The translations under genes and the position numbers were made by a program. A model generated the notes under the pieces. The model ran no database searches. It was given only the letters and a program-made list of their open reading frames with translations, and had not been told where the DNA came from. Of a stretch of DNA of 64,000 nt, positions 42,769 to 51,472 are shown in pieces; positions within the stretch are counted from its first letter, which is position 1, and every line of letters begins with the position of its first letter. The DNA is from Nonomuraea dietziae. GTDB lineage: Bacteria > Actinomycetota > Actinomycetes > Streptosporangiales > Streptosporangiaceae. The stretch covers positions 682,001 through 746,000 of the forward strand of contig NZ_JACIBV010000001.1 of the NCBI RefSeq assembly GCF_014195505.1. The letters run 5' to 3'.

Positions 42769-43752
42769 TCAAGCGAAGGCCGTCCGGAGGAACTCGAGGA
42801 TCTCCGCCCGCGCGGCCTTCGCCTGCGGCACCACGCCCGGCATGCTGAGGAACGCGTGCGTCGCTCCGGGATATTCGGTGAGCCGCGCGGGCGTCCCGGC
42901 CGCTCGCAGTCGTTCGGCGTAACCGCGTCCGTGATCGGCCAGCGGGTCAATGGTCGGCACCACCACGAGCGCCGGGGCCAGCCCGCTTAGATCGTCGGCA
43001 TACAGCGGCGACATCGCACGAGGATCCGTTCCCGGCGGAACGGCGAACCGGCGGAGCAGCCGCATGTACGACACGGTGAGGGTTGGGCTGCTGGCGTGCT
43101 CGGTGAACGAGGCGTGGTCGTACATCGTCGAGGTCAGGTCGACGGCGGGGTTGACCAGCACCTGCGCCCGCAGCGGCAGGCCGGCTTCTCTGGCCCGGAT
43201 CGCGGCCAGGGCGGTGACCATCGAGCCGGTGCTCTCACCGAAGACGGCGGTCCGCGCCGGGTCGACTCCCCACCGCGCGGCGTGCGCCACCACGTGCTGC
43301 AGCACGTCCCAGCCGTCGGCGACGGCCGCCGACAGCGGAGTCTCCTGGTCGAGGAGGCGGTGCTCGACCGAGACGACGACCGCGGGCAGTCGCGCGGCGA
43401 GGTGGCTGTTGACCCAGTCGCTCTGCGCCGCCGTCCCCACGAACCCGCCTCCGTGCACGTGGAGCACGAGCGGCAGGTCGTCGCGACCGGCGTCGCGCCC
43501 GGACGACGGACGGTACACCCGGACAGGGAGCCTGCGGCCGGGCAGCGCCACCTCCTGCCACTGGATCGCGGCGCCGCGGTCCGGACACCCGGTGACCACC
43601 CGCGCCAGGCGGGAGGCCCGCTTGCGGTTCTCCGCGTCGCGGAAGGCGACCAGTTCCTCGGCTGTCATCGCCGACCAGTCCGGCTCCTTGCCCAGGGCGC
43701 GCAGCAACCGGATGCCCAGCGGCGGCCGCTCCGTAATGGTGACCTCGCTCAT
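42769..43752 (-). CDS. Alpha/beta hydrolase, HSL/acetyl-esterase family
   Basis: The protein has 327 residues; ATG 43752 follows GGAGGAG. Oxyanion motif HVHGGGFVGT, nucleophile GESTGS, acid DPLADHGRGYAERLRAAG, and His in GATHAFLSMPG: a complete hormone-sensitive-lipase-type esterase. It should cleave short-chain esters or lactones in the cytoplasm. It is divergent from a TetR gene with a strong shared operator. Confidence 0.93.
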   Translation of the reverse strand: MSEVTITERPPLGIRLLRALGKEPDWSAMTAEELVAFRDAENRKRASRLARVVTGCPDRGAAIQWQEVALPGRRLPVRVYRPSSGRDAGRDDLPLVLHVHGGGFVGTAAQSDWVNSHLAARLPAVVVSVEHRLLDQETPLSAAVADGWDVLQHVVAHAARWGVDPARTAVFGESTGSMVTALAAIRAREAGLPLRAQVLVNPAVDLTSTMYDHASFTEHASSPTLTVSYMRLLRRFAVPPGTDPRAMSPLYADDLSGLAPALVVVPTIDPLADHGRGYAERLRAAGTPARLTEYPGATHAFLSMPGVVPQAKAARAEILEFLRTAFA

Positions 43753-43776
43753 GTCTTCTCCTCCGCCGAATAGTTT

Positions 43777-43808
43777 CGCTACCGTAAGTATCGATACCGA
43801 GAGTAGCG
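43777..43808. promoter_or_regulatory. Nested palindromic operator of the TetR/esterase pair
   Basis: CGCTAC (43777-43782), GTATCGATAC (43788-43797) and GTAGCG (43803-43808) share one centre. Thus a 10-bp core palindrome is flanked symmetrically at 5 bp by 6-bp arms. It lies 21 bp before the TetR start and 25 bp before the esterase start. Confidence 0.8.
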
Positions 43809-43828
43809 TAAGGGGATATCGTGTGGCC

Positions 43829-44407
43829 ATGAGCCGAGCGAGCACATCCGCCAGACCGCCCGGTCGTCCGCGCTCCGGCGTCAACGCCGTGGTCTTCGCC
43901 GCGACGCTGAGCACGATCGACGAACTCGGCTACGCGCGTGCCACCGTCGACCGCATCGCCGCCGCGGCGGGCGTCGCCAAGACGACGATCTACCGTCGCT
44001 GGCCGTCGAAGGGCGAGCTGATCGTGGACTGTCTCCTGGACGCGTTCGGCCCGATACCGCTGGAGGGCGCCGGTCGAGCCGAGCTCATGTCCTCGGCCGT
44101 TCACTGGATCGCGGCGAAGATCGGCGAGCCTGGGGTGGGCGACGCGTTCGCAGGCGTGTTCAGTGACGCGGTCAGCGATCCGGCCCTGCGTGTGGTTCTG
44201 TCCACGCGGCTGCAGGACCGCTACCGGCTCGCGCTGCAGGACGCGCTCGGCGAGCCGGAGCACCGGGTCCTGTTCTTCATTGACGTCGTCGTCGGAACCT
44301 TGCTCCACCGGATGGGCATGACCGGCGAGCCGATGGTCGACGCCGACGTCGCCGCCCTGGTCGAGATGGTTCTGCCGTACTTCGCTGACGGCGCCGATCC
44401 GACCTAG
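43829..44407 (+). CDS. TetR-family transcriptional regulator
   Basis: The protein has 192 residues from ATG 43829. HTH: VNAVVFAATLSTIDELGYAR and RIAAAAGVAKTTIYRRWPSK, of the AcrR/TetR_C_11-like group with FFIDVVVGTLLHRMGMTGEP in the C-terminal domain. AAGGGG precedes the start. It very likely represses itself and the esterase through the 32-bp operator. Confidence 0.92.
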   Translation: MSRASTSARPPGRPRSGVNAVVFAATLSTIDELGYARATVDRIAAAAGVAKTTIYRRWPSKGELIVDCLLDAFGPIPLEGAGRAELMSSAVHWIAAKIGEPGVGDAFAGVFSDAVSDPALRVVLSTRLQDRYRLALQDALGEPEHRVLFFIDVVVGTLLHRMGMTGEPMVDADVAALVEMVLPYFADGADPT

Positions 44408-44502
44408 ACCTGCTGTCGGACGGACGGCGCAGGCGGTCAGAAGGCCGCCTGCGCCGCCACATCATCCACCCTCATCGGTGATCGCCTACTGTGGAATGTG
44501 TG

Positions 44503-45306
44503 ATGAGTTCGCAGGTGCGGAACCCGCCCCGCCCGGCCGGAATCCGGGCCCCGGCGAGCTGGGCGGGAGCGGCGAGCGCCGCGCCTGGGCTGCTGGTCTT
44601 CACCGGGGAGATCGGCTCGGCCGCCTCACACGCGCACGCTGCCGTGCAGGTGCTGCTGGTGCTCGAGGGTGAGGTGCTGCTGACCGACCGGCGTGGCCGC
44701 CGGCGCCACGTGAGTGCCGCGGTCATTCCCGCGGGTGCCCGGCACGAGCTGAGCTCCACCGCCGGCGCGCACGGCCTGCTGGCCTACCTCGATCCGGCCG
44801 GTCGGGCGGGACGGGCGGCCACCGCCCTGGTGGCCTCCAGCGGCGACCCTGGCGAGGTGGAGAGTTGGCAGGCCGCCGCGCAACCCCAGGCAGGAGAGCC
44901 GGCGGACGCCGTCTCGCCGGTGTCGGCCGTGCTCTACTCGGCTGCCCAGCCCGAGGAAAGGGCCGGGCTGCCGGTGGCGCTGGCCAGCGCCCTGGAGGCG
45001 ATCCCGCAGCTGATCAGTGGACCCCTGCTGCTGGAGGAGCTGGCCGCCCGCGTGGGCTTGTCGGCCAGCCGCCTGGGCCATCTGTTCGCCGAGCACCTGC
45101 ATCTGCCGTATCCGGCCTGGCGGCGCTGGGCCCGGTTGCTGCATGCCATGGAGGCGGTGCGCGGCGGCGCGACGCTGACCGACGCCGCCCACCGTGCCGG
45201 GTTCGCCGACAGCTCCCACCTGACCCGCGCCTGCAGGGAGATGTTCGGCCTGGCCCCCTCGCACCTGCTGCACACCATCCGCCCCGCCACTGCCGGCGCC
45301 ACCTGA
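44503..45306 (+). CDS. AraC-family regulator with N-terminal cupin
   Basis: The protein has 267 residues; ATG 44503 is chosen, though GTG 44491 is in frame. The N-terminal cupin-like part has SHAHAAVQVLLVLEGEVLLT and AAVIPAGARHEL. The C-terminal AraC HTH pair is LLLEELAARVGLSASRLGHL and GATLTDAAHRAGFADSSHLT with RACREMFGLAPS. The sterol-desaturase-like gene starts 192 bp downstream on the same strand and is its probable target. Confidence 0.9.
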   Translation: MSSQVRNPPRPAGIRAPASWAGAASAAPGLLVFTGEIGSAASHAHAAVQVLLVLEGEVLLTDRRGRRRHVSAAVIPAGARHELSSTAGAHGLLAYLDPAGRAGRAATALVASSGDPGEVESWQAAAQPQAGEPADAVSPVSAVLYSAAQPEERAGLPVALASALEAIPQLISGPLLLEELAARVGLSASRLGHLFAEHLHLPYPAWRRWARLLHAMEAVRGGATLTDAAHRAGFADSSHLTRACREMFGLAPSHLLHTIRPATAGAT

Positions 45307-45498
45307 ACCAGCTGCTGACGGCAACGTCCACGGGGCAGCCTTTCGCCCCAAGGCCGGAGGGCAGATCCGGTAGGCCTGGAAGTCGGCGAGTTCGCCGACA
45401 TTCTCCTGCGGCCGCGACGGCGATGCCTCCGTCACGGGCCCCAAGGTCAGCGGATCCGTCCAAGCCCCGGACGGCCGACCGCCGCGACGCTGGACGGC

Positions 45499-46416
45499 AT
45501 GCACCGCACCCTGATCCAACCTGTGATCCGCTATGGCTACGTGCCGCTCATGCTGCTCGGCGTCAACGGCGCCGCCGTCGCCCTTGCCGCCTCCGGCGCC
45601 TCCAAGCTCTGGCTCGTGGGCCTGCTGCTGGCCGCGATCGGCTGTTCGTTCGCCGCCGAGCGGGCCCTGCCGTACGAGCAGGAGTGGAACAGCCCGGCCG
45701 GGGACGGCGGCCGTGACGTCGCCCATGCCAGCGTCAACGAGTTGCTGCTGCTCGTCAGCGTGGGCATCATCCCGCTGCTGGCCGCCACCGTCACCGTCGC
45801 CGATCTGTGGCCGCACTCCTGGCCCTTCGCACTGCAGGTGCTGGCCGCCGTCCTGATCGCCGACCTCGGCATCACGCTGACCCACTACGCCAGCCACAAA
45901 ATCGGCGTGCTGTGGCGCTTCCACGCCGTCCACCACTCCATCAAGCGCTTCTACGGCTTCAACGGCCTGATGAAGCACCCCCTACACCAGACCCTGGAGA
46001 TGAGCGCAGGCGTCGCCCCGCTCATCCTCATCGGCCTACCGCTCGACGTCGCCTCGGCCCTGGCCGTCACCGTCGCCGTGCAACTGCTGCTGCAGCACTC
46101 CAACGCCGACTACCGCATCGGCGCGCTCAAGTACGTGCTCGCCCTCAACGAGGGCCACCGCTTCCACCACCTGAAATGGGCCGGAATCGGCGACGTCAAC
46201 TTCGGTCTGTTCACCCTGGTCTGGGACCACCTGCTCGGCACCTTCTCCTACGACCCCGCCCGCCGCTTCACCTCCGACCAGCTCGGCATGGCCGCCAAGC
46301 CGAACTACCCCACCGGCTACCTGGCCCAGCTGGCTGAGCCCTTCCGCGCCTCCGGCAGCTGCCACACCGCCGACGCGCCCACCGACGACGAGGTCCTGAG
46401 CGCCGCTCGCGACTGA
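45499..46416 (+). CDS. Sterol desaturase/fatty-acid hydroxylase family membrane di-iron enzyme
   Basis: The protein has 305 residues with about five membrane segments. The eight-His di-iron motif is complete: THYASH (HxxxH), RFHAVHHS (HxxHH), and NEGHRFHHLKW (HxxHH), with a further His in QHSNADYR. It should hydroxylate or desaturate a lipid or terpenoid at the membrane using oxygen and an electron donor. Lies behind an AraC regulator; a second His cluster, LMKHPLHQ, is also typical. Confidence 0.92.
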   Translation: MHRTLIQPVIRYGYVPLMLLGVNGAAVALAASGASKLWLVGLLLAAIGCSFAAERALPYEQEWNSPAGDGGRDVAHASVNELLLLVSVGIIPLLAATVTVADLWPHSWPFALQVLAAVLIADLGITLTHYASHKIGVLWRFHAVHHSIKRFYGFNGLMKHPLHQTLEMSAGVAPLILIGLPLDVASALAVTVAVQLLLQHSNADYRIGALKYVLALNEGHRFHHLKWAGIGDVNFGLFTLVWDHLLGTFSYDPARRFTSDQLGMAAKPNYPTGYLAQLAEPFRASGSCHTADAPTDDEVLSAARD

Positions 46417-46478
46417 CGCCGCGGCGGCGCGCGGCCGGATCCGCCCTGCTGCCGGGCCACGTTGAGCGGGCCGGTGTC

Positions 46479-47387
46479 TCACTCCTTCGCGATCGCCTCG
46501 CGTACGGCCGGGACGATCTCCCTGGCCCAGCGGGCCAGGAGGGTGAGGTCGGGGGCGCCGTGACCGGGGGAGAAGAGCGTGAAGCCCGATGCGCCGTGCT
46601 CCAGCACCGCCTCGGTCAGCTCCTCGACCCACTGGGCGACGGAGCCGCCGAGCCAGCGGCCGTCGCGGTCGCGGGTGGCGGCGAGCGGCTGGTCGGTGAC
46701 GCGTCCGGGGAAGTTGAAGATCGTACGGATCTCGCTCGGGTCGCGGCCGACGGCCGCCGCCGCCTCGTCGATGACCGGCCGCGAGGCCCGGTAGCGCTCG
46801 CTGAGCCAGTCGGCCGCGTGGCCGGGGATCCAGCCGTCGGCCACCCGGCCGGTGGCGGCCAGGGATTTCGGGCCGACCGACCCGGTCCAGACGGGAGGCG
46901 CGGCCACTGGAGCGGGTTCGATCTGGTTCACCTGGTAGTGGCGGCCCTGGTAGGTGACCGAAGGGCCGCCACCCGACAGCAGCTTGACCAGGACGATCGC
47001 CTCCTCGAAGGCGTCCACGGCCGCGCCCGGCGACAACCGAGGCACCCCCATGTCGGCGATGCGGTCCCACAGCCCGCCCGCGCCCATGCCCAGCACGATC
47101 CTGCCGCCCGACAGCGCCGACAACGACGTCACCATTCTGGCCAACATGGGAGCGGGCCTGGTCGGCAGGTTGGTGACGTTGGCGAAACCGGCGATGTGCT
47201 GGGTACGCCCGAGAACGAAGCCGAGGGCGGCGTAGGCGTCCAGACCTCGGCCGATGTAGGGATGGTCCGACAGGGTGAAGATGTCGAGGCCGTCCTGGTC
47301 GGCCTGCTGGGCCATGCGCAGCAGGTCGGGTATGTCCTCGATACCGGAATGCGCGCCAAAACCGAAAACAACGTCATGTGCGGACAA
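46479..47387 (-). CDS. LLM-class F420-dependent oxidoreductase
   Basis: The protein has 302 residues from TTG 47387 with GAAAGG ahead. Luciferase-like barrel: IEDIPDLLRMAQQADQDGLD, LDIFTLSDHPYIGRGLDAYA, GGRIVLGMGAGGLWD and PPVWTGSVGPKSLAATGRVA, ending with ASGFTLFSPGHG. The sequence type favours F420 over FMN. It stands alone; substrate unknown. Confidence 0.92.
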   Translation of the reverse strand: MSAHDVVFGFGAHSGIEDIPDLLRMAQQADQDGLDIFTLSDHPYIGRGLDAYAALGFVLGRTQHIAGFANVTNLPTRPAPMLARMVTSLSALSGGRIVLGMGAGGLWDRIADMGVPRLSPGAAVDAFEEAIVLVKLLSGGGPSVTYQGRHYQVNQIEPAPVAAPPVWTGSVGPKSLAATGRVADGWIPGHAADWLSERYRASRPVIDEAAAAVGRDPSEIRTIFNFPGRVTDQPLAATRDRDGRWLGGSVAQWVEELTEAVLEHGASGFTLFSPGHGAPDLTLLARWAREIVPAVREAIAKE

Positions 47388-47509
47388 TGCTCTGCCTTTC
47401 TGTGCAGATGGAAATGTTCACCGGGCGGCTGGCCGTACGCCCTCGTCAAAGGTGACCGCCGATGGCCGCGCACACCTTCTCGTACGCCTCGAGCCGGGTG
47501 TGGTCCATG

Positions 47510-48601
47510 TCAGGCGGCGCCGAACTGCTCGGTGAAGCGGCCGGTGAACAGGTCGGCTCCCTTGTACGCCGAGACGGTCTCGGCCGGGACGACGGCCGGG
47601 CCGTCAGGAGTGGGCAGCTGACCGACACCCCCACGCGGGCCGAGGGGCAGCAGGATCATGGGGTGAGGCAGCGGCTGGTAGGTGGCCGACGGCTGCTCGC
47701 CGCGCAGCTGGGCGATGATGTTCTGGGCCACCACCTCCGCGTGCTGCATCGCGTACCCGGCCATCTTCGTCTCGGCCACGTCGGTGAGGTCGCCGATGGC
47801 GTAGACGTGGTCGTACCCGTGAACGTTGAGGGTCTCGGTGACGGGCACCTGCCCCTGCGGCGTACGGGTCGTCAGCCCGCCGTCGGCCAGGTAGTCGCTG
47901 TTGACGCGCACGCCGTGCGCGCGGAACCAGATGTCGGCGGTGATCTCCTCCCCGCCGGTCGTGGCGACGGCGAAGGTCGCCGCCTGGCCCGGCTCGGTCG
48001 CGGGAGGCGTGGTGAGGCCGGTGCCCAGCCGCAGGTGGATGCCCAGCTCGTCGAGCTGGCGGTGCAGGTCCTCGCGCATCTCCGCGGGGAAGGCGGCCAG
48101 CAGTCGCTCGGCCGGGTCGACGATGGTCACGTGCTTGTGCGGCCAGACCTCCTTGATCTCCCCGGCCAGCTCCAGGCCGACAGGCCCGGCGCCGAGGATC
48201 AGCACCCGCTCGGAACCGGCCAGTTCCTTGTGGGTCCTGAGCAGGTCGTCCAGGACCTCGTCCCTGGAGTCAGAGGTGGGCTTGGCGGGGTAGGCGTAGC
48301 TGGAGCCGGTGGCCAGAACCAGGTAGTCGGCCTCGACCCGACGGCCCGAGGCCAGGGTGACGCCGCCGGGGTCCACCGATACCGCGCGGTCGCGCACCAC
48401 CGTGCCGCGCCTGAGCCACTGGTCGTAGGGGTAGAACATGTTGGCCGCCCAGTCGGGCTGGGTCAGCGCCCGCAGCGAGCCTGCCGAGTTGACGAACGCG
48501 TCGCGGGGATCGATGAGGACGACGTCGGCCTCAGGGTCCAGCGCCTTGGCGACCGCGGAGCCACCGTAACCTCCGCCGACGATCACGACTGTACGACTCA
48601 T
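47510..48601 (-). CDS. NAD(P)/FAD-dependent oxidoreductase (AIF/NDH-2-like)
   Basis: The protein has 363 residues. First Rossmann motif VVIVGGGYGGSAVAKAL, second LILGAGPVGLELAGEI, then YAIGDLTDVAETKMAGYAMQ. It lacks the C-terminal membrane anchor of true NDH-2 and resembles AIF/FSP1-like quinone or ferredoxin reductases. The promoter carries two tandem copies of a MarR-type palindrome, so the gene should be tightly repressed by the adjacent MarR protein and induced by quinones, electrophiles or oxidants. Confidence 0.92.
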   Translation of the reverse strand: MSRTVVIVGGGYGGSAVAKALDPEADVVLIDPRDAFVNSAGSLRALTQPDWAANMFYPYDQWLRRGTVVRDRAVSVDPGGVTLASGRRVEADYLVLATGSSYAYPAKPTSDSRDEVLDDLLRTHKELAGSERVLILGAGPVGLELAGEIKEVWPHKHVTIVDPAERLLAAFPAEMREDLHRQLDELGIHLRLGTGLTTPPATEPGQAATFAVATTGGEEITADIWFRAHGVRVNSDYLADGGLTTRTPQGQVPVTETLNVHGYDHVYAIGDLTDVAETKMAGYAMQHAEVVAQNIIAQLRGEQPSATYQPLPHPMILLPLGPRGGVGQLPTPDGPAVVPAETVSAYKGADLFTGRFTEQFGAA

Positions 48602-48630
48602 GATTCACGCTCCAACACGAAAGGGGTTGA

Positions 48631-48667
48631 GTTCGTGCTACGAACAATATTAGTTCGTGGCACGAAC
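48631..48667. promoter_or_regulatory. Two tandem MarR operators upstream of the flavoprotein gene
   Basis: GTTCGTGCTACGAAC (48631-48645) and GTTCGTGGCACGAAC (48653-48667) are 15-bp palindromes with 6-bp arms, 22 bp centre to centre (two helical turns). They lie 30-66 bp before the flavoprotein start, on the region that should hold its promoter. Confidence 0.88.
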
Positions 48668-48685
48668 TGCAACTCCTTCTCGAGT

Positions 48686-49150
48686 TCAGCGCGTGGGGCC
48701 TGGTTCCAGGAAAACGGTGGGAACCTTGTTGTCCATGACGACGCGGCCGAGCAGGGCGGCCAGTGTCTCTCGTTCCTCGGCGGCGAATCCCGAGGTCAGC
48801 TCCTCGATGCGGCGGCAGGTCTCGGTGTAGAACTCGTCGGCGAGCTTGGCGCCCTGCCTGGTGAGCGCCACCCTCACCGCGCGGGAATCCTCGGGATCCG
48901 GCTTGCGCTGGACCAGGCCGTTGCGCTCACTGCGGTCGACCAGGCCGGTCAGGCTCGACTTGGCCAGACGGAGCACCGCCCCGAGCTCGCTCATGCCGTA
49001 CGGCTGCGCCATCAGGACACACAGCAACTGGCCCTGCTGCTGGGTGAGGCCGTACTCGCGGGCGGAATCTGCGTACACGGCATTCACCAGGAACGTGGAC
49101 CGCACCAGCGCCGCCACCGTCCCGATCTGGCCGTCAACTTGCTTGCTCAC
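48686..49150 (-). CDS. MarR-family transcriptional regulator
   Basis: The protein has 154 residues from GTG 49150. wHTH: AREYGLTQQQGQLLCVLMAQ, SELGAVLRLAKSSLTGLVDR, and the wing VQRKPDPEDSRAVRVALTRQ. It has two Cys (QLLCVL and ETCRRI), so thiol sensing is possible. It lies between the MFS and flavoprotein genes on one strand, with one operator copy before itself and two before the flavoprotein gene. Confidence 0.93.
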   Translation of the reverse strand: MSKQVDGQIGTVAALVRSTFLVNAVYADSAREYGLTQQQGQLLCVLMAQPYGMSELGAVLRLAKSSLTGLVDRSERNGLVQRKPDPEDSRAVRVALTRQGAKLADEFYTETCRRIEELTSGFAAEERETLAALLGRVVMDNKVPTVFLEPGPTR

Positions 49151-49167
49151 CGCCCCAGAGTAACAAA

Positions 49168-49182
49168 ATTCGTGGGACGAAC
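49168..49182. promoter_or_regulatory. Third MarR operator, upstream of the MarR gene itself
   Basis: ATTCGTGGGACGAAC differs from the two copies at 48631-48667 in only the first base of the arm and the centre. It ends 18 bp before the MarR start codon and lies 22 bp after the MFS stop, implying autoregulation. Confidence 0.82.
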
Positions 49183-49203
49183 TACTGCCCTCTACGGGTA
49201 CGT

Positions 49204-50472
49204 TCAGCGGCCGCGCGCGGCGGCGACCACCGCCGGCACGATGGCCAGTGCCAGAACTCCACCACCGATGGCCAGGAGAGGGTAGCCCGCCGCGGCCACC
49301 ACGAGTCCCGAGGCCACGCCGCCTGCGGCGCCCGCGATGGCGATGGAGACGTCGACCAGGCCCTGGGTTCTGGCGCGGGTGGCCGGCGGGACGGCGTCGG
49401 TGATGATCGCGGTGCCGGTGACCAGGCCGAGGTTCCAGCCCAGGCCCAGTAGTGCGAGGGCCGCCGCGAACAGGGTGACGGAGTGGCCGGGGGCGTTGGC
49501 GGCCACGATTCCGGCGGCCAGCAGGGCCAGCGCGGAGGCGGCGGCGATCGTGAGGCGGCCGTAGCGGTCGACGAGCCAGCCGGCCAGAGGCGAGGGCAGG
49601 TACATCGCGCCGATGTGGATGGCGATGACCAGGCCGGAGACGGCGGTGCCGTGGCCGTGGTCGTGCAGGTGGACGGGTGTCATCGTCATGATCGCGACCA
49701 TGACCAGCTGGGTGAGCGCCATGACCAGCGTGCCGACCAGCACGCCGGAGCGGCGTCCTTCGACCGCCGGGTACGGCCGGCCGCCGGCGTAGGCCGCCTG
49801 CGCGTACGCCGCGGCGGCGCGTTCGGCCTCCAGGGTGCGGGCCAGCAGCAGCGGGTCGGGGCGCAGCCAGACGGCCAGGATCAAGGCGGCTATGGCGTAG
49901 GCGGCGCCGGCGAGAAGGAACGGCCCGGCCAGGTGGGGGATGCCGAGGCTATGAGCGAGGTCGCCGGTGGGTGCGGCGAGGTTGGGGCCGACCACGCCGC
50001 CCAGGGTCGTGGCGACCAGCACGGTGGACACGGCGCGGGCGCGGTGCGCGGGGGCGGCCAGATCCGCCCCGGCGTAGCGGGCCTGCAGGTTGGTGGCCGT
50101 GCCGGCGCCGTAGACGAACAGCGCGAGGAACAGCAGGACGGCGTCGCCTGCGACGGCGGCGGCGATGACGCCCGCGCTGCCGACCGCACCGGCCAGATAC
50201 CCGGCGGCAAGGCCGGGGCGGCGGCCGCGGGCCTGGGAGATCTGCCCGACGGCGATGGCCGCCAGCGCGGAACCGGCGGTGCCCACGGCGCTGGGCAGAC
50301 CGGCAAGGCTGGTGGAGCCGAGCATGTCCTGTGCGAGCAGGGCGCCGACCGTCACGCCGGCCGCCAGCCCGGCGCCACTGAGGACCTGGGCTGCGACCAG
50401 GACGATCAGGATGCGGCGCTGCGCCTGGGGGTGCGGGCGGTCCTCGATCGGGGCACGCGCGGTATTCGTCAC
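49204..50472 (-). CDS. MFS transporter (12-TM)
   Basis: The protein has 422 residues from GTG 50472, with about 12 membrane segments. Motif A appears as GQISQARGRRPGLAAGYLAG and again as GWLVDRYGRLTIAAASALAL. Other segments include TTLGGVVGPNLAAP and GLGWNLGLVTGTAIITDAVP. Typical of drug or metabolite efflux. It lies directly upstream of the MarR gene on the same strand and may be co-transcribed in part. Confidence 0.9.
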   Translation of the reverse strand: MTNTARAPIEDRPHPQAQRRILIVLVAAQVLSGAGLAAGVTVGALLAQDMLGSTSLAGLPSAVGTAGSALAAIAVGQISQARGRRPGLAAGYLAGAVGSAGVIAAAVAGDAVLLFLALFVYGAGTATNLQARYAGADLAAPAHRARAVSTVLVATTLGGVVGPNLAAPTGDLAHSLGIPHLAGPFLLAGAAYAIAALILAVWLRPDPLLLARTLEAERAAAAYAQAAYAGGRPYPAVEGRRSGVLVGTLVMALTQLVMVAIMTMTPVHLHDHGHGTAVSGLVIAIHIGAMYLPSPLAGWLVDRYGRLTIAAASALALLAAGIVAANAPGHSVTLFAAALALLGLGWNLGLVTGTAIITDAVPPATRARTQGLVDVSIAIAGAAGGVASGLVVAAAGYPLLAIGGGVLALAIVPAVVAAARGR

Positions 50473-50594
50473 AAGAGCGTTCTTTCGATAGGCGTGGCCC
50501 GGCCGGACGGGGGCTCACGGGTGAGGTCGGCGGCAGGCCGAGCCGACGGGCCCCGCCGAGGTATCGGTCGGGGTCCGGCTGCCCGGCCGCGTGG

Positions 50595-51383
50595 TCAGCC
50601 CCTGTCACCCAGGTCCAGGCGGTCGATCAGCCCGGCGTCGGTGAAAGCGGCCACCAGTTCCTCACGGCCCTCGGTGAAGTGCGCCCAGCTGTCGTAGTGG
50701 ACGGGAACCACCCGGCGGGCGCCGAGGATCCTGCAGGCCTCGGCGGCCTGCGCGCTGTCGAGGACGATCAGCGCGCCGTCGAAGAGGACGGTGAAGCGGG
50801 GAGCTCCGGCGAAGAGGATGGCGGTGTCCACGGGGCCGAAGCGCTCGGCGATCTGCTCGACCAGGTCGAGCGAGGCGTTGTCGCCGCTGACGTAGACCGT
50901 GGGTAGGCCCTCCCCGGTCAGGACGAATCCGACGACCTGGCCGGTGAGCGGTTCGACCTCCTCGCGTGCGCCGGGCCCGTGGACGGCGGGCACACCCGTG
51001 ACGGTGATCGTGCCGCCGCCGGGGCGGTCCAGCTCGATCGATTCCCAGTCGGCCAGCCCCTTGGCGCCCTTCCCCAGGCGCTGCCCGCCCCCGGGGGTGG
51101 TGAGGGTGAGCGGGACGTCGGCGAGCAGCGCTCGGCCTGCGTGGTCGAGGTTGTCGGGGTGCTCGTCGTGGGAGAGCAGGACCACGTCGATACGGCCGAG
51201 TCCGGCCGGTACGGCGGAGGAGGGGGCGGTCTTGGTGAGCCGGCCGCCCGGCACCTGGTAGTCGCCGGGAGCGTCGAAGGTCGGGTCGGTCAGGAAGCGC
51301 AGGCCACCGTACTCGAAGAGGGCGGTCGGACCGCCGAAGACGCGGACGGGGAACTGCTCAGTGGTCGTGCCGGTACTGGCCAT
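50595..51383 (-). CDS. MBL-fold metal-dependent hydrolase (UlaG-like)
   Basis: The protein has 262 residues from ATG 51383, with GAGGTG ahead. The metal site is of the UlaG-like kind: VLLSHDEHPDNLDHAG, VPAVHGPGA, YVSGDNASLD and VPVHYDSWAHF. The reaction is unknown; relatives cleave lactones or phosphodiesters. It is divergent from a CGNR regulator with a three-half-site operator, indicating a two-gene regulated unit. Confidence 0.9.
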   Translation of the reverse strand: MASTGTTTEQFPVRVFGGPTALFEYGGLRFLTDPTFDAPGDYQVPGGRLTKTAPSSAVPAGLGRIDVVLLSHDEHPDNLDHAGRALLADVPLTLTTPGGGQRLGKGAKGLADWESIELDRPGGGTITVTGVPAVHGPGAREEVEPLTGQVVGFVLTGEGLPTVYVSGDNASLDLVEQIAERFGPVDTAILFAGAPRFTVLFDGALIVLDSAQAAEACRILGARRVVPVHYDSWAHFTEGREELVAAFTDAGLIDRLDLGDRG

Positions 51384-51394
51384 ATAAGAACACC

Positions 51395-51447
51395 TCACGG
51401 ATGAGAAGCGGTTTATCCGTGAAGGACGGTACCGGTCTCTCACGGAT
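51395..51447. promoter_or_regulatory. Three TCACGGAT half-sites between MBL and CGNR genes
   Basis: TCACGGAT at 51395-51402, its complement ATCCGTGA at 51415-51422, and TCACGGAT again at 51440-51447. Inverted pairs have 12- and 17-bp spacers. The sites cover the whole 89-bp divergent promoter region, and are a candidate binding site for the CGNR protein. Confidence 0.75.
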
Positions 51448-51472
51448 GGATGCAAGCCGTACCATGAGGGTT

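Noticed and set aside
47462..49285. 607-codon plus-strand open frame
   Set aside because: Antisense shadow of the flavoprotein and MarR genes, which have clear domains on the minus strand.
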